Positions 7,779 through 14,417 of a stretch of DNA of 14,417 nucleotides are shown here, piece by piece. Below the pieces are notes generated by a model. It did not search any database and was not told where the DNA came from. It was given only the letters and a program-made list of their open reading frames with translations. The position numbers were made by a program, and so were the translations under genes. Positions within the stretch are counted from its first letter, which is position 1. Each line of letters starts with the position of its first letter. This DNA comes from an uncultured Mollicutes bacterium (GTDB lineage Bacteria > Bacillota_I > Bacilli_A > Acholeplasmatales > Anaeroplasmataceae), in NCBI GenBank assembly GCA_900540705.1, contig UQGR01000042.1:1-14417 (forward strand), in the 5' to 3' direction.

Positions 7779-8444
7779 ATGGAATTATGCCAATTAGAGG
7801 ATATAATTGGTTACCATTTTCATAAGAAAGAGTTATTAAAATTAGCTTTGACACATTCCTCCTATGCCAATGAGCATGGAGTAGAATGTAATGAACGATT
7901 AGAATATTTAGGAGATGCTGTGTTACAGCTATGCATGTCAAAATATCTCTATCAAAAGATTCAGCTGGATGAGGGTGTGTTATCCAAAACACGTGCTAAG
8001 GCAGTGTGCGAAGAAGCATTAAATGTCTATGCAGATAAAATTGGTTTATCTCAATATATATCCTTAGGAAATGGGGAGGAGCATAGTGGTGGTAGAAGTA
8101 GACCTGCCATTATTGCAGATGCCTTTGAAGCAATGCTTGGGGCTATTCTTTTAGATTCTACCTTTGAGGATGTATATGGTGTAGTTGAAAAAATTGTTTT
8201 ACCTTATTTTAATTTGGTCATCCAATTTAAGGATTATAAATCTACCTTTCAAGAGCATGTTCAGGCAGATAAACGAACACTTCATTATGAAATTATTAGG
8301 GATACTGGTCCAGCAAACGATAAAACCTATGAAGCTGTCGTGTATATGGACAATATTTTAATGGGTAGAGGAATGGGTAAATCTAAAAAAGAAGCAGAAC
8401 AAAATGCTGCAAAAGAGGCTTTAAAAAAAGAAGCTCGGAAATAA
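7779..8444 (+). CDS. rnc: Ribonuclease III
   Basis: A 221-residue double-stranded RNA endonuclease involved in rRNA and mRNA processing. The RNase III signature NERLEYLGD spans 38-46, with metal and catalytic acids E39, E42 and D46, and the second acidic pair D114/E117 lies in ADAFEAMLGA. A double-stranded RNA-binding domain covers about 152-218, including the basic end GKSKKEAEQNAAKEAL. All key residues are present and length is typical. AGGAG at 7766-7770 lies 8 bases before the ATG. It follows plsX by 44 bases without acpP between them. In many Bacillota smc and ftsY follow rnc; here dapB does. Confidence 0.96.
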   Translation: MELCQLEDIIGYHFHKKELLKLALTHSSYANEHGVECNERLEYLGDAVLQLCMSKYLYQKIQLDEGVLSKTRAKAVCEEALNVYADKIGLSQYISLGNGEEHSGGRSRPAIIADAFEAMLGAILLDSTFEDVYGVVEKIVLPYFNLVIQFKDYKSTFQEHVQADKRTLHYEIIRDTGPANDKTYEAVVYMDNILMGRGMGKSKKEAEQNAAKEALKKEARK

Positions 8445-8474
8445 AAATCATCATATACTATAGTGGTGGTTTAT

Positions 8475-9104
8475 ATGCAAATGGCAATTATAGGAATTTG
8501 TGGAAAAATGGGTAGTCAGATTTATGAAAATTATAAGAATGAATTTTCTATTATTGGAATAGATTTGCTGCAGCATTCCAAAGTGAATACCTACACTAGT
8601 CTAAGTGAGATAAGTGAGAAAATAGACGTCATTGTTGATTTTTCCTCACCAGAATGTATAGATATTTTAAAGGATGGAATAAAAAAAGGGATTCCCATTT
8701 TAAGTGGGACTACAGGCTATGATTTTGAACAGCTAGAGGAGTTGAACCTCTTAGCAAAGAAGCAGAACACATGTTTTATCTGGAAAGCAAATTATGCCAA
8801 GGGAATCAAGCTTTTTTCAAAGCTGATTGAGGATTGCAAGGAGGAATTTGACATATTAGATTTTGTAGAAATTCATGCAACCTCTAAAAAGGATGCTCCC
8901 AGTGGAACTGCTAGAGTATTGGCCCGAAAGCTCAATATTCCAGAACAGAAGATTCAATCTCTACGGTTAAATCAAGCCCCAGCCATTCATGAAATTATTT
9001 TTTCTTCGGATGATGAACGAGTTTACATTCGTCATGAAATTATTAATAAGAGAGCCTTTATTACGGGCTTTGATGAGGAATTAAGAAAAGTTATTAGGAG
9101 TTGA
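8475..9104 (+). CDS. dapB: 4-hydroxy-tetrahydrodipicolinate reductase DapB
   Basis: A 209-residue NAD(P)H-dependent reductase of the diaminopimelate/lysine pathway, feeding peptidoglycan and lysine synthesis. The Rossmann loop is GICGKMG (7-13), followed by VIVDFSSPE, GTTG (78-81), and the active-site segment IHATSKKDAPSGTA, with the catalytic His at 134 and Lys at 138. The family usually has two adjacent His residues here (HH); the second is Ala. It is short compared with the usual 240-270 residues, with trimmed loops but both N- and C-terminal family segments visible. ATG at 8475 sits 5 bases after GGTGG; an in-frame GTG at 8463 and an ATG at 8481 are alternatives. It lies 30 bases after rnc and 8 bases before the dnaD-like gene. 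Confidence 0.88.
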   Translation: MQMAIIGICGKMGSQIYENYKNEFSIIGIDLLQHSKVNTYTSLSEISEKIDVIVDFSSPECIDILKDGIKKGIPILSGTTGYDFEQLEELNLLAKKQNTCFIWKANYAKGIKLFSKLIEDCKEEFDILDFVEIHATSKKDAPSGTARVLARKLNIPEQKIQSLRLNQAPAIHEIIFSSDDERVYIRHEIINKRAFITGFDEELRKVIRS

Positions 9105-9112
9105 GAAGTATT

Positions 9113-9712
9113 ATGCTAGAAGAATTATTTAAAAAAGGGTATTTAGAATATGAAAAGGTTATGTTAGATTATGCAAAGCCTTTAGGATTAAATGCGGAAG
9201 AAGCTTTTGTTTTGATAAAAATTTTAGATAATTATATCCATAGTGGTACCCTTTCTCTAGATGAGCTTCAAAACCAGCTTTTAATGGCTTCATCAAAAAT
9301 TGATAAAATTGTAGCTTCTCTTATGGAACGAGGATATTACGAGGTGTATCTTTCCTACGATAATGGAAAGGGAATTGAATGCATTTCCTTTAAACCTTTG
9401 TTTGAAAGATTAGAAAAATTATTGAATCAGAATACGGAACTAGACCTTTATGATATAGAAAAAGCGAATCAATACGTATCCTCAAAAATGAATCGTGTTT
9501 TAACGGCAAATGAGCTAGAAATTTTACAAGGGTTTATGGTAGAGGATCATTATACCTATGAGCAAATTGTTTCAGCAGTAGATTCTATTGTTGCTGGAAA
9601 AAAGCTTTTATCTATGCGTACTTTAACAGTTGCCTTAGCAAATCATAAACAGGAGGTTTCTGTATCTAAGGAAGCTCCAAAGGTATTCAAAGACTTTTTA
9701 AGTAGGTTATAA
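9113..9712 (+). CDS. dnaD: DnaD-like replication initiation (primosome) protein
   Basis: A 199-residue protein. The N-terminal 90 or so residues resemble the DnaD winged-helix domain (LGLNAEEAFVLIKILDNYIHSG, then SSKIDKIVASLMERGYYEV). Residues from about 120 on resemble the DnaB/DnaD C-terminal domain (VLTANELEILQGF through GKKLLSMRTLTVAL). In Bacillus, DnaD helps load the replicative helicase and remodels DNA. The call rests on this resemblance plus position: the gene ends 2 bases before nth, as in the conserved dnaD-nth pair. ATG at 9113 is chosen over TTG at 9101, which has no spacing from AGGAG at 9096-9100. The 12-base gap from AGGAG to the ATG is long, so translation may depend on coupling to dapB. 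Confidence 0.75.
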   Translation: MLEELFKKGYLEYEKVMLDYAKPLGLNAEEAFVLIKILDNYIHSGTLSLDELQNQLLMASSKIDKIVASLMERGYYEVYLSYDNGKGIECISFKPLFERLEKLLNQNTELDLYDIEKANQYVSSKMNRVLTANELEILQGFMVEDHYTYEQIVSAVDSIVAGKKLLSMRTLTVALANHKQEVSVSKEAPKVFKDFLSRL

Positions 9713-9714
9713 TT

Positions 9715-10350
9715 ATGAATCAACAGAAATCTAATGAGATATTAAATTTAATTCGAGAATACATTCCTAATCCTAAGTGTGAGCTGAATTATTCTAATCT
9801 TTTTGAGCTTGTTTGTGCGGTAATGATTTCAAGTCAAACTACGGATAAGCGGGTAAATATGGTGACGCCTGAGCTTTTTAGAAAATTTCCAACGCCTTTG
9901 GCACTGAGCCAGGCAACCTATGAAGAGGTCTATGAAATAATAAAATCTTTAGGCTTTGCAAATATGAAGGCAAGAAATTTAATTTCAATGGCGAAAACCC
10001 TACATGAGGTATTTCATGATGTGGTTCCAAGCACCTTAGAGGAGCTACAGACGTTAAGCGGAGTAGGAAGAAAGACAGCTAGTGTGGTTTTAGCAGAAGG
10101 CCATAAAATTCCTGCAATGCCTGTGGACACGCATCTACATCGTATGGCCATTCGCTTAGGCTATGTTAAGGCGCCTGCAGATGTAGAAGCCTGTGAGGGA
10201 GCATTTCGGAAGTATATTCCAAAGGAAGAGTGGATAGAGGCTCATCATTTACTTCTATTGTTTGGAAGGTACCATTGTAAGGCCCAAAATCCCCAATGTC
10301 AGGATTGTACTCTAAAAATATTTTGTACAGTGAAGAGTAAGGCGATATGA
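9715..10350 (+). CDS. nth: Endonuclease III (DNA glycosylase/AP lyase)
   Basis: A 211-residue base-excision repair enzyme that removes oxidised pyrimidines and nicks at abasic sites. The helix-hairpin-helix LSGVGRKTASVVL carries catalytic K120, and VDTHLHRMAIRLG carries D138, at the same positions as in E. coli Nth, which has the same length. The C-terminal cysteines C188, C195, C198 and C204 fit the C-X6-C-X2-C-X5-C iron-sulfur cluster pattern exactly. The start lies 2 bases after the dnaD-like gene. Its stop overlaps the start of the next gene by 4 bases (ATGA). Confidence 0.97.
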   Translation: MNQQKSNEILNLIREYIPNPKCELNYSNLFELVCAVMISSQTTDKRVNMVTPELFRKFPTPLALSQATYEEVYEIIKSLGFANMKARNLISMAKTLHEVFHDVVPSTLEELQTLSGVGRKTASVVLAEGHKIPAMPVDTHLHRMAIRLGYVKAPADVEACEGAFRKYIPKEEWIEAHHLLLLFGRYHCKAQNPQCQDCTLKIFCTVKSKAI

Positions 10351-11114
10351 TTTTAGATGAACTTTTTAATCGCATTTCTAAGGCTTATATTTCCATTTTA
10401 AAGGAAAATCTAATTGGAATATATATCCATGGTTCGATTGCCTTTGACTGTTTTACATGGGAGAAAAGTGACATTGATTTTATCGTAGTCGTTCAGTCTC
10501 CACTAGAGCTTAAGGATAAGGTTTCTCTAATACAGGTGTTGCAGCAGTTGGAAAAGGATGCCCCTAAAAAGGGGTTTGAGATGAGCGTTGTTTTACAGCA
10601 GTACTGTCAAAGCTTTGTTTATCCTGTTCCTTTTGAGCTTCACTATTCTTTACTACATCAAAAGGAAGCCTTAGAGGATTTAGAGGGATATTGTAGCCGA
10701 ATGCATGGCTATGATGAGGATTTAGCATGTGCCTTTACCATTCTTTGGCATAGAGGTATTTGTCGATGGGGAAAACCAATACCTGAGGTTTTTCAAGAGG
10801 TTCCTAAAAGGGATTACTGGAAGAGCATTATTTATGATTTGAAGGATGCGGTAGAATGTATCAAGCAGCACACAATGTATAGTATTCTAAATCTTTGTCG
10901 TACGCTTGCCTTTAAGGAACAGGAGAAAATTCTATCTAAAAAAGAAGGTGGAGAGTGGGCATTATATCACCTACCGGAAATATATCATCCTCTTATAAAC
11001 CAAGCGTTACAGGAGTATCAGAATATAGAAACACCTATATACGAAGAGGCTTTGTGTCAATCCTTTGTCAGCTATATGCAACAAAGACTTCCAATAAAGG
11101 AAAACTCTGTTTAG
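10347..11114 (+). CDS. AadA-like aminoglycoside nucleotidyltransferase homologue
   Basis: A 255-residue protein of the nucleotidyltransferase superfamily. YIHGSIAFDCFTWEKSDID at 26-44 gives the GS (29-30) and D42-x-D44 metal/nucleotide motif. FELHYS at 96-101 carries the Glu (E97) that lies where the streptomycin/spectinomycin adenylyltransferase AadA has its catalytic base. LNLCRTLAF and ILSKKEGGEWAL at 181-206 match the AadA C-terminal domain (DUF4111). AadA/ANT(9) enzymes adenylylate aminocyclitol antibiotics. Here the gene is fused by a 4-base ATGA overlap to nth, with no mobile element near it, so it looks like an intrinsic chromosomal homologue rather than an acquired resistance gene. 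Its substrate is unknown. Base composition resembles its neighbours. The fold call is firm; resistance activity is only possible. Confidence 0.8.
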   Translation: MILDELFNRISKAYISILKENLIGIYIHGSIAFDCFTWEKSDIDFIVVVQSPLELKDKVSLIQVLQQLEKDAPKKGFEMSVVLQQYCQSFVYPVPFELHYSLLHQKEALEDLEGYCSRMHGYDEDLACAFTILWHRGICRWGKPIPEVFQEVPKRDYWKSIIYDLKDAVECIKQHTMYSILNLCRTLAFKEQEKILSKKEGGEWALYHLPEIYHPLINQALQEYQNIETPIYEEALCQSFVSYMQQRLPIKENSV

Positions 11115-11134
11115 AGATTTTTCTTTTTTTTTTG
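11102..11134 (+). terminator. Weak terminator after the nucleotidyltransferase gene
   Basis: AAACTCT and AGAG(A)TTT around GTTT can form a short imperfect hairpin overlapping the stop codon, followed by a long T-rich tract (11118-11133). The tract is convincing but the stem is short. Confidence 0.4.
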
Positions 11135-11146
11135 ACATAAGACTTG

Positions 11147-11155
11147 TGGTATAGT
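11147..11155 (+). promoter_or_regulatory. Extended -10 promoter for the Cse60-family gene
   Basis: TGGTATAGT at 11147-11155 is an extended -10. A perfect TTGACA at 11132-11137 lies only 12 bases upstream of TATAGT, too close for normal sigma-A spacing, so the extended -10 probably carries the promoter. The gene start is 31 bases downstream. Confidence 0.5.
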
Positions 11156-11185
11156 AGCTTTAAATTTTAAAGGTGGGAGATTTTT

Positions 11186-11359
11186 ATGAAGGCAAAGCTT
11201 TTTGATTTTGAGCATGAGAAGGATTTAGAGGAGGCATTGAATAAATTTTTAACAGAACATCCTAAGCTTGAACTGAAATCTATTCAGTATCAAACCAGCC
11301 ATTTTGGAATTAATGGGGAACAAATTTACTCTTTTTCTTGTTTAATTTTATATAAATGA
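11186..11359 (+). CDS. Cse60-family small protein
   Basis: A 57-residue protein. It begins MKAKLFDFEHEKDLEEALNK and continues with a helix-like stretch and a strand-rich end (GEQIYSFSCLILYK). This layout and the F-D-x-E-H-E-x-D-L-E opening resemble Cse60 of Bacillus subtilis, a small sporulation-associated protein of unknown biochemical function; homologues occur also in non-sporulating Bacillota. GGTGGGAG lies 6 bases before the ATG, and it has its own promoter-like element. It is a separate short transcription unit between the nth operon and the XRE gene. The family assignment is from memory of the pattern; no role can be given. Confidence 0.75.
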   Translation: MKAKLFDFEHEKDLEEALNKFLTEHPKLELKSIQYQTSHFGINGEQIYSFSCLILYK

Positions 11360-11403
11360 TAAATCTAAATTAAAAAAACACTATTTTATCAATTACTTTT
11401 TTC

Positions 11404-11432
11404 TTGGCATAATTTTCACTCTTATTTATAAT
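11404..11432 (+). promoter_or_regulatory. Promoter for the XRE/Ig-like unit
   Basis: TTGGCA at 11404-11409 and a perfect TATAAT at 11427-11432 are separated by 17 bases. The start codon of the XRE gene is 39 bases downstream. This looks like a normal vegetative promoter. Confidence 0.75.
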
Positions 11433-11470
11433 AGAAATGTAATATTTAATGAGTAGAAAAGGAGAAGAAA

Positions 11471-12658
11471 ATGAAAAAGAATATTTTTGTTGAAGAATTT
11501 GCAAGAAGGGGAAGAAACGATGACAATGCTTATAGCATGCTTGGAACAGAGCTTAAAAGAGTAAGAACGAGTCAATCTCAGACATTATCCTCTGTTGCAG
11601 GAGATTTATGCTCAGTATCCTATTTGTGCAAAATAGAAAAAGCTCAATTAAAGCCGAATCGCTATATGTTAAATGAAATTTGTAAAAAGCTTAATTTATC
11701 CGAACCACAGGTACAGCTTTTATTTGAGTTACATGGGCTTTTACTTAAAATGGTAGAGTATTACTATTTGGATGATCTAAGAGGACTAGAGGAAGTATAC
11801 AAGCAATGTAATGTGTTTGATAATTATCGAACCAAGCTGATCAGTTTAATTTATTGTATTTCGGTATATAAATTAGAAGAAGCTACCAGCATCAGCAAAG
11901 AATTGTTTAAAATTACAAATGTTATGCGCAATGATGAGCTCAGCATCTTTATGGTATTTTATTCGATTTTAAAATATTATGAGGAAGAGTATCAGGAGAC
12001 CTTAGATAATTTAAGAAGTATCCAAAGTCTAGGAGAAAATGATAATGCTTTATTTAAGATTGCTAAGCTATGTAGTTTAGAGTGTTATATAAAGCTGAAT
12101 AGTCCAATGGCCTTGTTGTCATGCCAGGAGTTAATTGATACCTTTTTAAAGGCATCCGAATTTGAGAAGGCAGACTATGTCAGATATCTCCAAGGGCTTT
12201 ACCTCATCAAGAATTCGATGCTAGATGTGGCATGTAAAGAAATATCTTATATTAGAAACCATCAATTGAAAAATTCTTTAGAATTATTTTTAGATGTTGC
12301 CAAGCATCAATTAAAAGAAGCGGAATATTATTCTGATTTAAGACCTTATTTTCAACTGCTATCCATTTACATATTTGATAGAAAAAATTATTTAGCTGCC
12401 TTTATTGCAATGGATAAAAGTGATTATTATGATTGTGATTTCAATTATAATATTATAAACTATCTTACGTTAAGTGAGGATGAAGAAAGACTTACTGAGC
12501 TAACTAGAATTATTATTCCTAATGTAGCTCAAACGAAAAATACATATGAAAAAAACTTTTTTTTAAACGAGCTATGTCGAATTAGCTCGAAATTTGGAAG
12601 ATATAAAGGGTTTTGTAGGGCATATGCATCGCTACTTCCGGGAGGCTTCTGGGATTGA
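11471..12658 (+). CDS. XRE-family regulator with helical TPR-like C-terminal region
   Basis: A 395-residue protein. Residues about 24-80 form an XRE-type helix-turn-helix (LGTELKRVRTSQSQTLSSVA, then SVSYLCKIEKAQLKPN and an EICKKLNL end). The remaining 310 or so residues look wholly alpha-helical, with repeated helix pairs, as in Rgg/PlcR-like (RRNPP) and related TPR regulators that bind short peptides. No peptide precursor gene was found next to it, so peptide sensing is unproven. AGGAG at 11460-11464 lies 6 bases before the ATG. The stop overlaps the TTG start of the secreted Ig-like gene, so the two are co-transcribed and translationally coupled, which suggests the regulator and surface protein act in one process. 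Confidence 0.75.
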   Translation: MKKNIFVEEFARRGRNDDNAYSMLGTELKRVRTSQSQTLSSVAGDLCSVSYLCKIEKAQLKPNRYMLNEICKKLNLSEPQVQLLFELHGLLLKMVEYYYLDDLRGLEEVYKQCNVFDNYRTKLISLIYCISVYKLEEATSISKELFKITNVMRNDELSIFMVFYSILKYYEEEYQETLDNLRSIQSLGENDNALFKIAKLCSLECYIKLNSPMALLSCQELIDTFLKASEFEKADYVRYLQGLYLIKNSMLDVACKEISYIRNHQLKNSLELFLDVAKHQLKEAEYYSDLRPYFQLLSIYIFDRKNYLAAFIAMDKSDYYDCDFNYNIINYLTLSEDEERLTELTRIIIPNVAQTKNTYEKNFFLNELCRISSKFGRYKGFCRAYASLLPGGFWD

Positions 12659-13725
12659 AAAAACTTTTCATTTTATTTCTTTTGATATTTATTGGAAGTA
12701 TAAAAGGAAATGCCAGTAGCTGGTATTTTACTTGGGATGAAGCCACTACCACTATTGAAGTGCCATTAGGCGCAAATCTCCAAAACTATATTCATATTCC
12801 TAAGGCTTTACTTTATCAAGATGGAAACTTAATGGAGGATGCAGAAATTCAGTATATAACAACTGGAGATTGGCTCTATCTACTGACAGACGTAGATACT
12901 ATGAGGGTGGGAGATTACCAGGTTTGGTATAAGGCCATAGAAAATAAATATAAGCCAGGACAGTGTCAAGGATATAAAGCTTTGGTTACCTTTCGTGTTG
13001 TGGATAAGGAAAAGCCAGTCTTTAGAGAACTTCCTAAAAAAATTAAATATTATATGGGTGCTGAGAAACCTGATTATTTAAGTAAGGTAACGGCTTCAGA
13101 TAATAGCGGGAATTGTAGCTTGACCTATGATGATAGCTTAGTGCAATACGATACACCTGGCGTATATACGGTTTTTCTCCAAGCCTCTGATGGTGTGAAT
13201 ATTACAATAGAGGAGCTAGAGGTGGAGGTGGAAGATTTAAAGGGACCAGCCATTACTTTTTTAGGTGAAAATCATCGAATTCTTTTAGAGAAGGGAGAAC
13301 GTGTAGAACTTCAAAAGTATTTTAAGGCTATTGATAAAGTTGATGGGGATGTAACCTCTTCAATTTCTTATAGCCCCTTTGATACTAACGTGGCTAGAAT
13401 TTTTGATTTAACTGTTTCATTTTATGATCGAAGTATGAATCGCTCAGAAATCACGATTCAGGTTGAGATTGTAAATAAGGATGAACCAGTGATAGAATTA
13501 TATAAGTCGATTTTGATTATAGAATATAAAACGGATTTTCAAAAGGCAATTTTAGAAAATTTAAAAAGTGCCTTTCTAGGTAAGGAGGACATTACAAAGG
13601 ATATAATTATAGATTCAACGACCGTTAAAAACGAGGTTGGTAGCTACATGGTTTCCTATACATATTCAAATGAGGATAAAATATCTGCTTTTCCTACTCC
13701 TATTGCAACAGTATGTTCAAAGTGA
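12655..13725 (+). CDS. Secreted Ig-like multidomain protein, 3' end probably chimeric
   Basis: A 356-codon open frame. Residues 1-20 are a signal peptide (MKKLFILFLLIFIGSIKGNA) with likely cleavage after A20. It is followed by repeated beta-rich domains at about 21-116, 119-193, 196-273 and 277 onward. VDGDVTSS, TPGVYTVFLQASDG and SFYDRSMNRSE are typical of DUF5011/Cry22-type Ig-like domains found in surface proteins. The TTG start is supported by GGGAGG ending at 12645, 9 bases upstream, and by the signal peptide; it overlaps the XRE stop. The fourth domain stops abruptly after YTYSNEDK (335-342). The last 14 residues are antisense to conserved map codons and are probably not native. No sortase motif or membrane anchor is seen, consistent with loss of the true 3' end. 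Confidence 0.7.
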   Translation: MKKLFILFLLIFIGSIKGNASSWYFTWDEATTTIEVPLGANLQNYIHIPKALLYQDGNLMEDAEIQYITTGDWLYLLTDVDTMRVGDYQVWYKAIENKYKPGQCQGYKALVTFRVVDKEKPVFRELPKKIKYYMGAEKPDYLSKVTASDNSGNCSLTYDDSLVQYDTPGVYTVFLQASDGVNITIEELEVEVEDLKGPAITFLGENHRILLEKGERVELQKYFKAIDKVDGDVTSSISYSPFDTNVARIFDLTVSFYDRSMNRSEITIQVEIVNKDEPVIELYKSILIIEYKTDFQKAILENLKSAFLGKEDITKDIIIDSTTVKNEVGSYMVSYTYSNEDKISAFPTPIATVCSK

Positions 13726-14417
13726 GCAGCACATTTCCTATCTCTCGTGCGTACTGTCCATCCATCTCTCTCCATTACTATCTGACGAGAGCCCAACGTA
13801 ATCATTGGTTCAATGGCAATACACATTCCTTTTTTCAATAGAGTGCCATATCCTCTTTTACCATAATTGGGTACTTGTGGATCTTCATGCATATCTTTAC
13901 CGATGCCGTGTCCCACAAACTCTCTTACCACACCATAAGTATTTGATTCGCAATACTGCTGAATCGCATAACCTATATCACCCAATCGCTTCCCATGAAT
14001 GGCATTCTCAATGCCTAAATAAAGAGCTTCCTTTGTTGTTTTCAAAAGTTTCCTTATTTCCGGGTCAACTTCACCAACACAAAATGTATAGGCTGAATCA
14101 CCACAGAAACCATTCATGTAAGTACCACAATCAACAGAAACAATATCACCTTCTTTTAAAGGAATATCATTCGGAATGCCGTGTACAACCTGATCATTTA
14201 CAGAAGTACATAATGTACTGGGAAATGGATCACCATTTTGATTTGGAAAACCTTTAAAAGTAGGAATAGCACCATTATCTCTAATAAACTCTTCTGCTAC
14301 CTTATCCAGTTCCTTGGTTGTTACACCTGGTTTTATCAATTTAGCAACTTCAGCCAGAGTTTTACCTACAAGTAGGTTACTCTGACGAAGCAGCTCTATC
14401 TCATCATCTGTCTTAAG
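13656..14417 (-). CDS. map: Methionine aminopeptidase type I, partial, Bacteroidales-like
   Basis: At least 253 codons, open to the right edge, so the true N-terminus is outside the window; the first residues seen are LKTDDEIELLRQSNLLVGKT. It removes the initiator methionine from nascent proteins. The metal ligands are present: Asp in VSVDCGTYMNGF and FCGDSAYT, His in GHGIGKDMHEDP, Glu in AIEPMITLG and Glu in AHFEHTVA. The insertion FKGFPNQNGDPFP and the ending ADILSSFEYV are, as I recall, features of Bacteroidales Map; Bacillota enzymes are usually shorter there. Family members I remember continue about 10 residues past this point, whereas here a TAG follows at 13658-13656. Its 3' end overlaps the Ig-like gene tail to tail by 70 bases, which is unlikely for two native genes. 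Confidence 0.88.
   Translation of the reverse strand, partial: LKTDDEIELLRQSNLLVGKTLAEVAKLIKPGVTTKELDKVAEEFIRDNGAIPTFKGFPNQNGDPFPSTLCTSVNDQVVHGIPNDIPLKEGDIVSVDCGTYMNGFCGDSAYTFCVGEVDPEIRKLLKTTKEALYLGIENAIHGKRLGDIGYAIQQYCESNTYGVVREFVGHGIGKDMHEDPQVPNYGKRGYGTLLKKGMCIAIEPMITLGSRQIVMERDGWTVRTRDRKCAAHFEHTVAIGVGKADILSSFEYV
13660..13685. other. Probable chimeric or recombination junction
   Basis: Within about 25 bases two unrelated coding contexts meet. On the plus strand the Ig-like domain reads sensibly through YTYSNEDK (to 13680). On the minus strand conserved map sequence reads sensibly down to SSFEY (to 13662) and then stops. The shared stretch could be a short overlap joined by an assembler, or microhomology at a real junction. 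By hand count GC is 92/300 for 13381-13680 and 116/300 for 13861-14160. Confidence 0.65.

Noticed and set aside
11357..11402. Hairpin TGATAAA/TTTATCA after the Cse60-family gene
   Set aside because: The stem is 7 AT-rich base pairs with a 21-base loop; too weak to call a terminator despite the T-run that follows.
13805..14257. 150-codon plus-strand open frame at the right end
   Set aside because: It is antisense to the well-supported map gene and has a His/Tyr/Leu-rich composition typical of a shadow frame.
13656..14339. Start of map at the TTG of 14339
   Set aside because: The frame stays open and matches Map for 26 more codons up to the window edge, so the TTG is an internal leucine codon.

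Overview
The window reads as the chromosome of a low-GC Bacillota (Firmicutes) bacterium, most like Erysipelotrichia or a related walled relative of the Mollicutes. Pointers are AT-rich codon use, strong AGGAGG ribosome binding sites, GTG/TTG starts, a YloV/FakA-RecG-PlsX-RNase III block, a DnaD-Nth pair and a Cse60-family small protein. The lineage call is inference from gene content and protein style; no search was run. The last ~740 bases look different and resemble a Bacteroidales sequence, so the window is probably a chimeric contig or carries a recent junction near position 13,660-13,685.

Layout, left to right. (1) Positions 126-2386: a two-gene unit encoding an ECF-like sigma factor and, overlapping it by 4 bases, a membrane-anchored protein with an extracellular beta-propeller. 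It ends in a strong bidirectional terminator. (2) Positions 2442-2630, minus strand: rpmB (ribosomal protein L28) with its own promoter, divergent from the next block. (3) Positions 2992-8444: a housekeeping block of fakA/yloV (fatty acid kinase subunit), recG (branch-migration helicase), plsX (phosphate acyltransferase) and rnc (RNase III). It is driven by two near-consensus promoters in a 361-base intergenic region. The acpP, fab, fapR, smc and yloU genes often found interleaved here in Bacillota are absent. (4) Positions 8475-11114: dapB, a dnaD-like gene, nth (endonuclease III) and an AadA-like nucleotidyltransferase, tightly packed and partly overlapping. (5) Positions 11186-11359: a 57-codon Cse60-family gene. 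(6) Positions 11471 to about 13680: an XRE-type regulator with a long helical (probably TPR-like) C-terminal region, translationally coupled to a secreted multi-domain Ig-like protein. (7) Positions 13656-14417, minus strand: methionine aminopeptidase of a Bacteroidales-like type, running off the right edge and overlapping the 3' end of the Ig-like gene tail to tail.

How the genes work together: fakA and plsX both feed acyl-phosphate into phospholipid synthesis. recG, nth and the dnaD-like gene serve replication and repair. rnc processes RNA and dapB makes diaminopimelate/lysine for the cell wall. The accessory interest lies in the sigma/beta-propeller pair, the XRE/Ig-like pair and the adenylyltransferase-like gene at the end of the nth operon. 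No rRNA, tRNA, CRISPR array, transposase or phage gene was seen.
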